DNA of 64,000 bases from Selaginella moellendorffii. Its lineage: Eukaryota; Streptophyta; Lycopodiopsida; Selaginellales; Selaginellaceae. Positions 12,906-22,918 of this stretch are shown here, in pieces (the first letter of the stretch is position 1; the number at the start of each line of letters is the position of its first letter). The notes beneath the pieces are model-generated. The model was not told the origin of the DNA and made no database searches. It saw only the letters and a list, made by a program, of their open reading frames with translations. Position numbers and translations under genes: made by a program. The DNA is taken from NCBI RefSeq assembly GCF_000143415.4, contig NW_003314266.1, forward strand, positions 2,627,010 to 2,691,009, in the 5' to 3' direction.

Positions 12906-13195
12906 CGATTTCCGGGGGAAACTAGAGCCAGCTCTTGAACACTTCACCAAGCTACCCCGTTTATCGGTCTATATTCACTCTAGCCTTGGACTTCCTAGTG
13001 GTTATCTCATCACCCAACTTAGGTATAGCCTTTCTGGGCCAAACTAGCTTTTCCTAGCCAAACTGGCTTCACTAGGATCCAACCCCCACACTCTCCCTAC
13101 TATACTTTTGGAACCCTCTGCAGGCCCTCCCTTCTCTCCCCCCCTTGGGGGATGATTGCTTTGGGCTTTCACCCAACAATCTGTATTAGTATTCA

Positions 13196-13339
13196 GACTC
13201 GATCTCGAACTTAGTCTTGGACTCGGTCTCAGACTCAGTCTCGAACTCCGTCTCGGACTTGATCTCAGAGTCAGTCTCGGACTCGATCTCAGATTCGGTC
13301 TCGAACTCAATCTTAGAGTTGGTCTTGGACTTAGTCTCA
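13196..13339 (+). repeat. 12-bp minisatellite, 12 units
   Basis: Twelve consecutive 12-base units close to GACTCGGTCTCA with substitutions, with no insertion or deletion across 144 bases. In one minus frame it reads as a Ser/Glu-rich (SETE/SEIE) run and in another as Ser/Arg/Leu-rich, which explains the open frames here. No start, splice or domain context suggests translation. Confidence 0.85.
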
Positions 13340-14063
13340 TCAGATGAACTCTTTATTATTTTGGTCATGTTGTCGAGGATCCTTTAGCCTTCGACACCAT
13401 GGGGAGTTAGTTCCTTACACAAGGTAGAGACTCTTGATTGTATAATATGAATATGAGTAATGAGTTAACACTTCCTTGCAAATCATCTTTCCAAGAAAAG
13501 AAAATGATTTACATCTTTAATCTTTTGTCCTTAAGGACTTTTTTTTCAGTCTTATCTCTAACCAAACCTCAAGCTTATGTTTGCACTCCCTTCAGTCCAA
13601 TCCAAGAAAAGTTTATAGAAAAGCACAGCAATGACTACTTGAACCAATAGACTAATCCCTACACTCTTGATTGATTCACTTATAATCATGCCTAGGAAGG
13701 ATCCACTAGTGCCATGCTAAATAGTTACAGACTAGCATATTTGCCACTCATAGCAAACCTAGAGAAGGTTTATTTTCACCTATGGTACATGGAACCATTG
13801 ATACTCAAAGTGTAACCTTGAGTTGTTAATGTGCCTTACTTATGAGTCAAAGTGCAAACTTCTACAAATAAAACATCTTAATCCATCTTATGAGCCCAAG
13901 AGCAAGCTCATATAATATGGTACAAAAAGGTAATTAAATCTGTACCTAAGGAATAAATGCAAAGTCTTAGCACCCAAACATGTACCCACTCAGATCATCA
14001 TTTTCATTTCTACGTATGCAATAAGACTATTGGCCCAATCTCATTGCATAATACTCGCCCAAA

Positions 14064-14581
14064 TGTAGCGCACATGGTTTTCACCTTTTATCCTATAGTG
14101 ATTTACCATAGGAAAATAACCTTTTATGTGCCATGTGTCATATGCCACGTGCCACATGCCATCTAAGGATAGTGAAGCAAAACTCAAGTTTTAGGGCCTT
14201 GTGCCATTGAACAAAGAAACGAAGCCAAACTCCTAAGTATGGAGCCAAAAAGCGAATGTATTGGAGCATGGAGCGAATCTCAAGTGTATAGCCCAAGGAG
14301 CGGAGGGACAAGAGCATGAAGTGACTTAGAACAATACTAAAGCATCTAGCATCCTAATGCCAGGACAAATACACAAAACGGAGCCAAATGAAGTTTGGCA
14401 CTATTTCAGCATACCAATGGCCTAATGCAAGGATATAAGTACTCCACTTGCTAGTATGGTGTGGAACTTGGGCTTAGACCCAAGCTGGATACAGAACAAG
14501 GATAGGCATGCAAGCAAAAACTAAACTATACCTCAAGTTAGTTGGCCATACCCACTATCCTTATTATTCATTTGAAACCCC
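14064..14581 (+). repeat. Direct repeat copy 2, possible old LTR
   Basis: Partner of 6937-7430 in the same orientation. Starts TGTAGCGCACATGGTTTTCA, shares TTTTATCCTATAGTGATT and TATAGCCCAAGGAGCGGA, and ends in a C-rich stretch followed by a GGGCTTTCACCC word. Confidence 0.65.
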
Positions 14582-16659
14582 CCACAACCCCCATATCCCC
14601 CCCCCCTTGAGGAACACACACTTTGGGCTTTCACCCTTAACCATACCAGGAGTTAGTCTCTAGGACTAACTCAAAATTTATTAAATATGGAATGGTGAAT
14701 TTGGATATGGGACATACCATTGTGTTCAAAACAAACTTTACATTCTTTAGATATGCCAAATTAGTAAATCTAGACACTTTCTATAAATAACAATTGCAAC
14801 CAAACAGAATTAACACAAGGTGTATGATAGCGAGGGTATTTGGCAAATATGGTAAGCTATTATTGATACCCACAATCACATTTGCGACATTAATGATAGA
14901 GTTACCCCTTAAAAAATGGGGGAAGATGTTAAGAGTCATTCTCTATATGACAAATACAAAAGTGATATAAGGTAGGGATGCACAAAATTAAGCCAAGTTA
15001 TTATTTTGGATTTTCATTTTTCTTATATATATTCCTTTTCTCTTTAAGGAATGTTTGGTGATCTACAAAATGATATAGGATTGTAGTAGCTATCTTTGCC
15101 ACCACTTAGGATGATATATCAATTGCATTCTATATATTTCCATCTATTCCTCCTTTTATGTCCATTGTAATCTTAGACCCTTAGTCATAAATTGCACTTG
15201 TTTCCTTTTGAAAGGCTCTATTCCTTAACCATCCTTTGTGGCCATTTGTGGCATTTACAGATTTTTAAAATGACCCTTGTCAATCCCTATGGGGAAATTG
15301 CTTGATATTAAAAGAACTCTCTCCAAATGCTTTCTATTATAATATCACAAACACTAGGAATAAACTTATATATATAATGTGTGCTCTTCATAGTGCCTTC
15401 TCATACTTCAGCCAAAGACTATCAAAGTCACTTGCATGGATGCAAGTCTTAATATAACAAGCCACAATTCATGCATACATGGGGACCAAGGTTATAACTC
15501 CAAAGCATATACAAAAGAAAACAAACAAATGCCCAATCAATCATGCCTTACCATTCACTTAGTCACTACTGCAAGCATACTAATAGGTTCCTAAGAACAA
15601 GAGTGAAGTCATTAGCCTGGAAGAGTTGAGGATGAGTGCTCCTTTTTGGTTAAAGGTGGCAACATGCAGAAGGAATCTGGAATATTGGTTTTATAGTCAT
15701 TTTGTTCTTCACCCTTGTTACTCTTTATTATGTATTGTTTTTCTTCATTAGGCTTCTTTCTATAAGAATTCTCTATAACTTGGCCTTAATATCACTAGTA
15801 TCTCTTTAATGGCAAGCTGGCTTGATTAAATCTCATTTTGGATTGTGTTTGGCACAGTCTTTAAGAGTGGGAGTGTTTTTGAGCACCTGTTTAGTGATAA
15901 TGCATAGCCTACTCTAATAAATTTTCCTAAATTTCCCTTCTAATCCCTTAGAAAGTCTTAACTAATCCCTTCACCAAATCCTATGTGATTTAGCAACTTG
16001 GGGGAATGATAGCAGAAGTATCTTGATGGACACGGTAAGGTATCACTTAACGATTATTAAGCAACCAAGCTCAATATTATAGGGGTTCATAATACTAGCA
16101 AATATAAGTTAATATATGAGTTTCTCATCACTGTGTGAAGTATTTAATGACAACTTAGGATCTCACCCTTCCAATCTAAGTATATATATGTTAGCTAGTT
16201 TCTCAATTAACTTGGGCGGAGACTACAAAGGGAGTTAATAATACTAACCTTCTACTATCATTGTAGTAAAGAGAGAGTGTCTATAAGAACTAGTCGATAG
16301 ATAACTTTTGATATCCACAATTACATTCGTGACAAGATCAATGGATCTCAAGCTGAATTCAACACTTTAAAGCCATTTTTTCATAACAAACAAGAGCTCT
16401 CCATTTTGCCACATGCAGTTAAGCTCCAAATTTTCTCATAAGGCCATATACTTCCACCTCAAGCCTTCACATCATTCTACAATTACATTGCATGGAAAAC
16501 CAACTTGCTTTAGTGGCATCCTAAGTCCTCTCCACAACTCCTTGGGGCCTCCTAAACTTATTCTAACTAAGATGAAGTGATCCTAGTTTGCACTTAACAA
16601 TATGGCCTCTTGAACATCAATGGATGTACAATTTTTGCACCAACCATTCCAAATATATA
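14582..16659. other. AT-rich intergenic DNA, no gene seen
   Basis: No supported gene. Two related words (GATACCCACAATCACATTTGCGACA near 14865 and its variant near 16310) suggest further diverged repeats. Confidence 0.45.
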
Positions 16660-16945
16660 TGTAAGCTCCTAAATTTAAACTTCTCAAGAGGTCACTCAAT
16701 TTAATATTATTCAAACCGAAGGACATTTAACCTAACACCCTTAACTGATTGGAAAAGGGAATGCATTTTTATTCATGGGCTCCTTTCCCTCTATATTTAA
16801 ACCCCTATGAATCATCTCTCAAGTCATTCTCTTTTGTTGCTTATAATCAACTATGCATTTTTGCAAGTTCATACCCTTGTGAATGAAAGCTGAGAGCCAT
16901 AGCTCTCTTGACACCCTACCCCTCAGGTCGAGTCCAGCCGGAGTG
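16660..16945 (+). repeat. LTR-like repeat with 5S-rRNA-like segment, copy A
   Basis: Starts TGTAAGCTCCTAAATTTAAAC. Bases ~16679-16733 (core CAAGAGGTCACTCAATTTAA, then CGAAGGACATTTAACC) resemble the reverse complement of the 3' half of plant 5S rRNA, the part carrying the pol III internal control region. A TATATTTAAACC TATA-like box follows, then a CTCTTTTGTTGCTTATA block. Another copy begins immediately at 16946. A 5S segment inside a short LTR is the hallmark of Cassandra TRIM elements; that assignment is inferred. Confidence 0.5.
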
Positions 16946-17247
16946 TGTAAGCTCCTAAATTTAAACTTTCTGGGAGGTCACTTAACCTAATTTGAAATCT
17001 CAGCATGTGGTGTGATTCCATTAGCTAACGAACTGATTCTCTTTGATATCAACTATAATCTCTTAAATTTGGACTTCTTAGGATGTCACCCAACCTAGTA
17101 CTATTTAAACCCAAGGATGTTTAACCCCAAGTATTCCAAAACCTTTAACCAATTAGAAAAAGGAGTGCACTTTTATTTATAAGCCCTTTCCCTTTATATT
17201 TGAGCTCTATGGATCATTTCTTGAGTCATTATCTTTGGTTGCTTACA
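16946..17247 (+). repeat. LTR-like repeat with 5S-rRNA-like segment, copy B (rearranged)
   Basis: Begins TGTAAGCTCCTAAATTTAAAC directly after copy A. It contains a partial 5S-like word (TGGGAGGTCACTTAACC) and, after a jump, a better one at 17081-17127: GGACTTCTTAGGATGTCACC followed by CAACCTAGTACTA and CCCAAGG. Ends with GGTTGCTTACA at 17247. Antisense to the strand shown, this matches 5S positions running from the A-box region to beyond the C-box. Confidence 0.5.
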
Positions 17248-17369
17248 GTATAGTAGGGATAGTAGGTCAGATATGGCTGACCAAATTAAGGCATAATTTA
17301 GTATAAGCAACTAAAGAAAACGATTTAAGAGACGACTTCCCGAGACCTCCCAGGAAGTCCAAACTCATT

Positions 17370-18060
17370 CCCAATCCAAGTGTGAGTGGCACTATTTATT
17401 TGGATATTTGATGTGGCTCATTGGAACCTTGCTCTAGCCACATTGCTAAGGCATTTAAAGCCAGAAGGTGGAGAGAGTACCCATGAGGCTCACATAGGTC
17501 CACGGTGTTTTGAAATGTCATTCCAAAGTCCTAGATTATAGAAAGGAAAAGGAATAATCCTCTTGTATAGTGACTAAAGATATAGTCATATGGTAAGGAA
17601 GTCCTAAAAATCAGTGGAACTTAGTGGTCAAGCCTTTAGGCCCTAACCCAATGGTGGTGTTAATGAGCACGGCCATGGATGGAAGGGGACTTAGTAAGAA
17701 CTAAAGAAAAGACATTGAAGAAGGGTGTTCTATATGTCTCTTAACATTTTAAGGATGCTAAGGTTAGAGATATGGGATTATGGCATAGATGGTCTTAGAC
17801 TACCAATGAAACAAGGGTGAATGGACTTAGTGTAACAGGCTAATACACCAATAGTACCTTGGGGGTGTTTGTCATAGGATTGGACACATGGAGCACTGGG
17901 ACTAATTGGAAAGGCTAAGTGGCATAAATGCCATTTACAAGGTTAGTATATCCTGAAGTCAAGAATAAAATTTATATGAAGGTTATGAGTAAGATTCCTT
18001 TAAGTGGTCAAAAAGTATGGTTAAGTGACTAAAGTAGAATGGAAAATTGAGTTGCTTACA
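17370..18060 (-). repeat. Dispersed repeat, inverted copy
   Basis: Reverse complement aligns with 11996-12905. The outer end is GTTGCTTACA at 18060. Just beyond the inner end lies a further GGACTTCCTGGGAGGTC word (reverse strand, ~17335-17355), so 5S-like sequence is also attached to this copy. Confidence 0.7.
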
Positions 18061-20423
18061 TTACTAGATACCAAGACATTGCCCATATTTTCTCCTCATT
18101 ACTCCTTATCCTAATCAAGATACAAATCTCAAGTAATCTACAAAAACTCCTCACAATCTTGGGTTACACAATGTATAGGAAAAACTCAAAACATATCTAG
18201 GCCCACCCAACTCCTCTTGCCAATTGTAATTTGCACCATACTCCACCCACATTCTACTCTATGGGCTTGCATTATGTAGCTACTTCAATCTCCTACATAC
18301 CAAGAGATTGTCATCAAGGGCTTCATGTTCTCTTCCACTAGTGGAGATGTTAGAGCCATGGTCTTCATTACACTCCATGCCACAAATTTGCTTCAATCAC
18401 TCAAGGACAGGCATGCAATCCATAAGTGGATCATGGACTTGGAAACCAAGCCAAAGCTGACACACAGTGCTGGCATTGCAACTCTTGCCCACAAGGAGCT
18501 CTATAATCTGGAGCATCTTGATCATCGACCACATCAGGGTGGAAAAAGCTAGAGGAAGATCTCAGTCCATCTTTTGGGAGGAGCTTGGATTGGTTGATTG
18601 CACTCAACTTCTTTGGGTGTTTAGCCATAGTGGGGCATCATGGTTTAAAGAGAGCCAAGGAAGTTCATTATTTGTGTTAAATATAATAGCTTGAGTTCAT
18701 GTCACAAAGTGTAAATCAATTAAAGGGAGGAGCTTCATTAGGCTGAGCAATTGTATTTATAGAGCATCCTGATAAGTGGGTGCACAAGCTAGGCAAGCTT
18801 TTTGTTTATTTCAAATGTAATGACTTCAGTTTTTCATCAAGGAAGGTAGGATTTCCTTTTGCAAAAGATAGATTTTCTGTTGAAGAGCATATATATTCAA
18901 GTTAAAATAGGAAGCTTGCATTACTAAAGAAAGGAAAATGGTGAAGGCATTTGGTGGAGCACAATAACAAAAACTAAAGGTAGTCTTGCAACAGCTCAAA
19001 TGCTTTGTAGAGAAATTGGTGAAGAAAGGTCAAGATAGTTCTTGCTTTAAACCAATACCAAAGAGGTATGTGTGCTCAAGCTTAAATCACTTGGTAATGA
19101 CCTGTTTTTTGTTTTGTTTTGTTTTTTTTTGTAGGCTCACAATGACATTCTAGAGAGTCAAAGTAAGTGGTGTCAATATAGATGGACTCATTACTAATAC
19201 TCTTGCCTTTGTTGCAATAGTGGCTTAAAAATTTGATGGATATAAGATTAATAATATATATAGATTGAAACATGAGATATCTATAGTTCTAGTTTTAAAT
19301 GACAGTTTCTGTATAATAATATAAAAAGAAAATTCATAGAATTCGACCCCAATGGAAATACAGTATATATAGTGATTAAAGCTTAAAATCAATTGATCAA
19401 CTGTAAAAACTTTTTTTCTGCAAAAATATCCTATGCTGAAATATCAACTGACTGAGCTGAAATCTCCAATGATATGGCATTGGATTTTCTTATTGTGGCA
19501 TGCAAAAGAGCATGACCATGCATGACTATGGCTAAAGAAAACTTTTAATTTTTTTTACATTTACATGTGTTTCTTTAGATTTAATGTGTACCATGAATTA
19601 CAAAGCTACCCAACCATATTTTTAATTTCTATGATGATTAATGGGTTTTGCACCATTATGAATTTAATAGTAAAGTGCTATTACACTAGATTTTATAACC
19701 TCTAATTTATCAGTTTAACTTCATTAAATTAGGCTAATTTTAGTCCTTTCTATTTCTGTTATGAAATTTTTAGGATTAAAATATTTAAGAATATTCTTTA
19801 AAGCATCTAAATTGATTGCTTGGTGGCCTTTTGAATTCAAAGCATAGATTAGTAGTGGGGCACTCAATCAATTAATTTGCCAAGCAGTAGGGGGCTGTGA
19901 AGGAAGAAAATTCACTAGGGGAACATTTGGAGTGCATTCTCCAGCTGTAAATTAAATTAGTTTATTTAATGGGTATGATTTATAATTAGTTAATTTAATT
20001 TTATCTGTTGATGTGAAAAAATAACATTAAATTTTAAATTATGCTAAAATTCTCTAATTTAAATTTTTAATATAATTGAATAGTATTTCCAAACAAAATA
20101 CGTGTCACTGGAATTGGCTGAGGTGGCAGGCTCTATTATGTCCACGTGTTTTATATTTGTCGTGGTACCTGAAAAGAACACCAACGGGCGAGGTGAAAAC
20201 ACACAGGATTCCCTGGAGCATATTCATTTAACCTTGTCACCTCTTTGTGGGCTCCAAGGGTTTTTCCTCTCTCTCTCTCTCTCTTCCCTGGCTTCTTGCG
20301 GTGCTGAGGAGCTTTCCCTGGAGAATCCCAGTCGATCTGCCGCTACAGCCGTGTTGCACACCCAAATTCTGGGTATGAGCATTGGTTTCGGTGGGATTCA
20401 GTGGCCGGATTGAGCAGCCAGCT
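18061..20423. other. AT-rich intergenic DNA and leader of the next gene
   Basis: No supported gene. Small open frames at 18325-18694 have no recognisable domain. The last part (about 20100-20423) becomes GC-richer and contains a (CT)n run at ~20268-20286, likely the 5' leader of the UPF0114 gene. Confidence 0.45.
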
Positions 20424-21519
20424 ATGGCGATCGCCTTGGGGCGTCACCGATTTCCCATGCTGGCCACGCAGCCGCGGATATTTCACAGATCGGCGGCCAA
20501 AAGATTGGCTGCCAGCGGTCTCTGGGGCCAGCGGCCGCGGATCAAGAGGAATTCCGTGAGATCTTCGACGCCGGCGCCCAAAGACGCGATCGGTCATCAC
20601 GAGAATGGGCTCGCATCGATCGATCCAGCTGCTGCTGCCGCCGCGGCTCAGATTGTGAAGCATTACGATCGAAGTAAGCGCCTGGAGGAACGCATCGAAA
20701 GGGTAAGAAAGATATTTAGGAACTCTAGTTTTCATTGGTAGTTTTGTTTATCTCTCTTTTGGAATTTTTTTCAGGCAATTTTTGATTGCAGATTCCTCAC
20801 ACTGTTCGGAGTGATTGGTTCTTTAGCAGGCTCATTGCTGTGTTTTGTCAAGGTAAATCATATCTTACTCTTCCATCGGCAATTTTTTCTTAGTTTTGGT
20901 TCCTATGCTCAAAACTTTTGCTTGGTTTTGCTTTGTGACAGGGTTCTTTGTTCGTGTTGAGGTCGTTTATAGAGTATTTCAATGCAATCTGGCAAGGAGT
21001 TGACACCGAAGTTATACTTTTGCTGGTGGAAGCTGTAGGTACGATGGAGATCTAAAATCTAGATTGAGATCAAACAGTGCTCAACTTAATTTTGATCTTT
21101 GCAGACATTTATCTCATGGGGACTGTGATGCTCATCTTCGGGATGGGCTTGTACGAGTTGTTTGTGAGCACGCTCGACATTCCAGAAGAGAACCTCCCGG
21201 CTGGAGTCCCCAGAACTACTGTTTGCGGCTCCAACTTGTTTGGGCTTTTCAGGCTCCAGGTGACTTTGCTAAAACCTCTCGTTTCGAAAGTTTGTGAATC
21301 ATATCTTTCACTCAGGAGCGCCCGAAGTGGCTGGAAATTCGTTCCCTGGACGAGCTCAAGACGAAACTGGGACATGTTATCGTCATGATCCTTCTGGTTG
21401 GCATGTTTGACAAGAGCAAGAAGATCGTCATCCACACAGCCTTGGATCTCGTGTGTCTCTCGGCCTCCATTCTTTTCTCATCGGGCTGCCTCTTCCTCCT
21501 CTCTAAATTGCACAAGTAA
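20424..21519 (+). CDS. UPF0114-family membrane protein, probably plastid
   Basis: Five exons (20424-20702, 20775-20852, 20942-21038, 21105-21259, 21316-21519) give about 270 residues in continuous frame. The first ~90 residues are basic and Ala/Ser-rich like a transit peptide. The rest has three to four hydrophobic segments: FLTLFGVIGSLAGSLLCFVK, then DIYLMGTVMLIFGMGLYELF, GHVIVMILLVGMF and the C-terminal LVCLSASILFSSGCLFLLSK. The block around DIYLMGTVMLIFGMGLYEL is characteristic of UPF0114 (bacterial YqhA and plant homologues). Function of the family is not established. Plastid targeting is an inference from the N-terminus. Confidence 0.8.
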
Positions 21520-21634
21520 TAGGAGTGCGATCTACAAACCATTGTTTATCACCACAAACGTTGGTTAAATATACTTAAGAGCACTTTCTATTTGACCTAG
21601 TTTTTTCGCGCCTAGTTTTGAATTTAGGGATGGG

Positions 21635-22304
21635 ATGGAGCGATGGATGGAGCTGCTAGGATTGCTCCGGCGGGATGGCGGCGTGCGCCTAGCGGTGGAT
21701 TGGGTCGATTCGGGGCATTCTTCGCAGCTTTGGATGCTGATCCCCGATCTTCTGGCGCGGGAGGTTGCGCTTCTGGACGGCATCCAGGCTCGCAAGTAGG
21801 GTTTTGTGTTTTCTGGATTTGTGGGTGAATTTTCTGTCATGGTTGCAGCTGCCTGTGGATTGAAACACTGCCTAGCGCGATGCAAGCTGATGTGTTGACC
21901 TTTGTTTACCTGCGATCCAATCGCTTTCGGCCCAACGATTTGCTGCTGCTTTCTAAGCGTCTGCTGGAGTGCGGTGAGAACTTGGATTTTTGGGTGCGAC
22001 GAGCAGCACAGACTCTTCTCGAAAAATGCTCGCAGTCGTCGAATTCTAAAGGTGAGCTAGCAATCATTCCTTGATCTGACTTTTCCTTTTTAAACCAGAA
22101 GCATCAGACTTCGACGAGATTCCGGACTTTCTAAAGAAGCATATGGAACCTGAAAGCCACGAAGCAATGCTCAAAGAAGACGCGCAACAAGAATTCAATC
22201 CAGAAGACGAGGAGGACTACTGGAACTTAAAGCTATCAGATGATACCACTCCTGATCACGACTTGGAAAAAGAGGAAGACAGCATCAGGAATCGATCTAG
22301 CTGA
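21635..22304 (+). CDS. Conserved-looking plant protein of unknown function
   Basis: Three exons (21635-21795, 21849-22051, 22099-22304) give 189 residues. The N-terminal two thirds look like a helical domain with motifs VRLAVDWVDSGHSSQLWMLI, LLAREVALLDGIQ, CLWIETLPSAMQADVLTFVY and FWVRRAAQTLLEKC. The last third is strongly acidic (EDEEDYWNLKLSDDTTPDHD) and likely disordered. I do not recognise a named family. It starts 115 bases after the UPF0114 stop on the same strand. An earlier ATG at 21630 is out of frame and quickly stopped, so 21635 is preferred. Confidence 0.65.
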
Positions 22305-22918
22305 GAAGGCCCTGGGGTTAGAAGAAATCTCTTGAGAACTTAACGAAAGTCGGGTGCGTCACTGGGGGAAATGTAAGCGCTTGGCTGCAAATCTAAATCC
22401 AGGACAGCTTTTCAGGAGAGGATGTAAATTATAAACATGTTTAGAATCGTATGGCCTGGTTCATGGCTTGTTCCCAAAGGGTGCAGAGGCATGACACATG
22501 ATGGAATTTTGTGGGCACCTCCATTCTATCTCCTTTGTGATTGTTGATCTGTTAATTTGTCTAAAGGTTCCTACAAGAAGCAAGAAGTGGGCCTTTATAT
22601 GTGGTGATTTAGGTATAGTTACATCTATAAGGTTGACATCACTTTTGTGTGTGATATAAGACCACAACTTCCAAGCTACTCAAGAGAGAATTGGAACATT
22701 CTTGCTTTTTAATATATTTTTTACATTTCTGATATTTTCTTATTCTCCTAAATAATCTATTATCATTTCTTGTCAGTCCTATTTTTGTATTATTTTTAAA
22801 TATCAAGCTTAAAAGGAGTCCAGAAGACAAGGAGGCATATGGATTGGAGAAAACCATCAGGGGGCCAATCCATAATACAGATTTTCTACCATCAGTAACT
22901 TAATTTTTCCGGTTTTTC
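22305..22918. other. 3' UTR and AT-rich spacer
   Basis: Between the unknown gene and the PPR gene. No coding sequence or RNA gene recognised. Confidence 0.5.

Noticed and set aside
13044-13368. Ser/Arg-rich and Ser/Glu-rich open frames that could look like an RS protein
   Set aside because: Produced by the 12-bp minisatellite; no start context or flanking coding sequence.
6937-18060. CRISPR-like array or tandem RNA genes in the repeat block
   Set aside because: Repeats are large and diverged with no regular short repeat/spacer pattern; the genome is eukaryotic.
18325-18694. Overlapping open frames in the AT-rich block
   Set aside because: Neither strand gives a recognisable protein; surrounding sequence is repeat-like.
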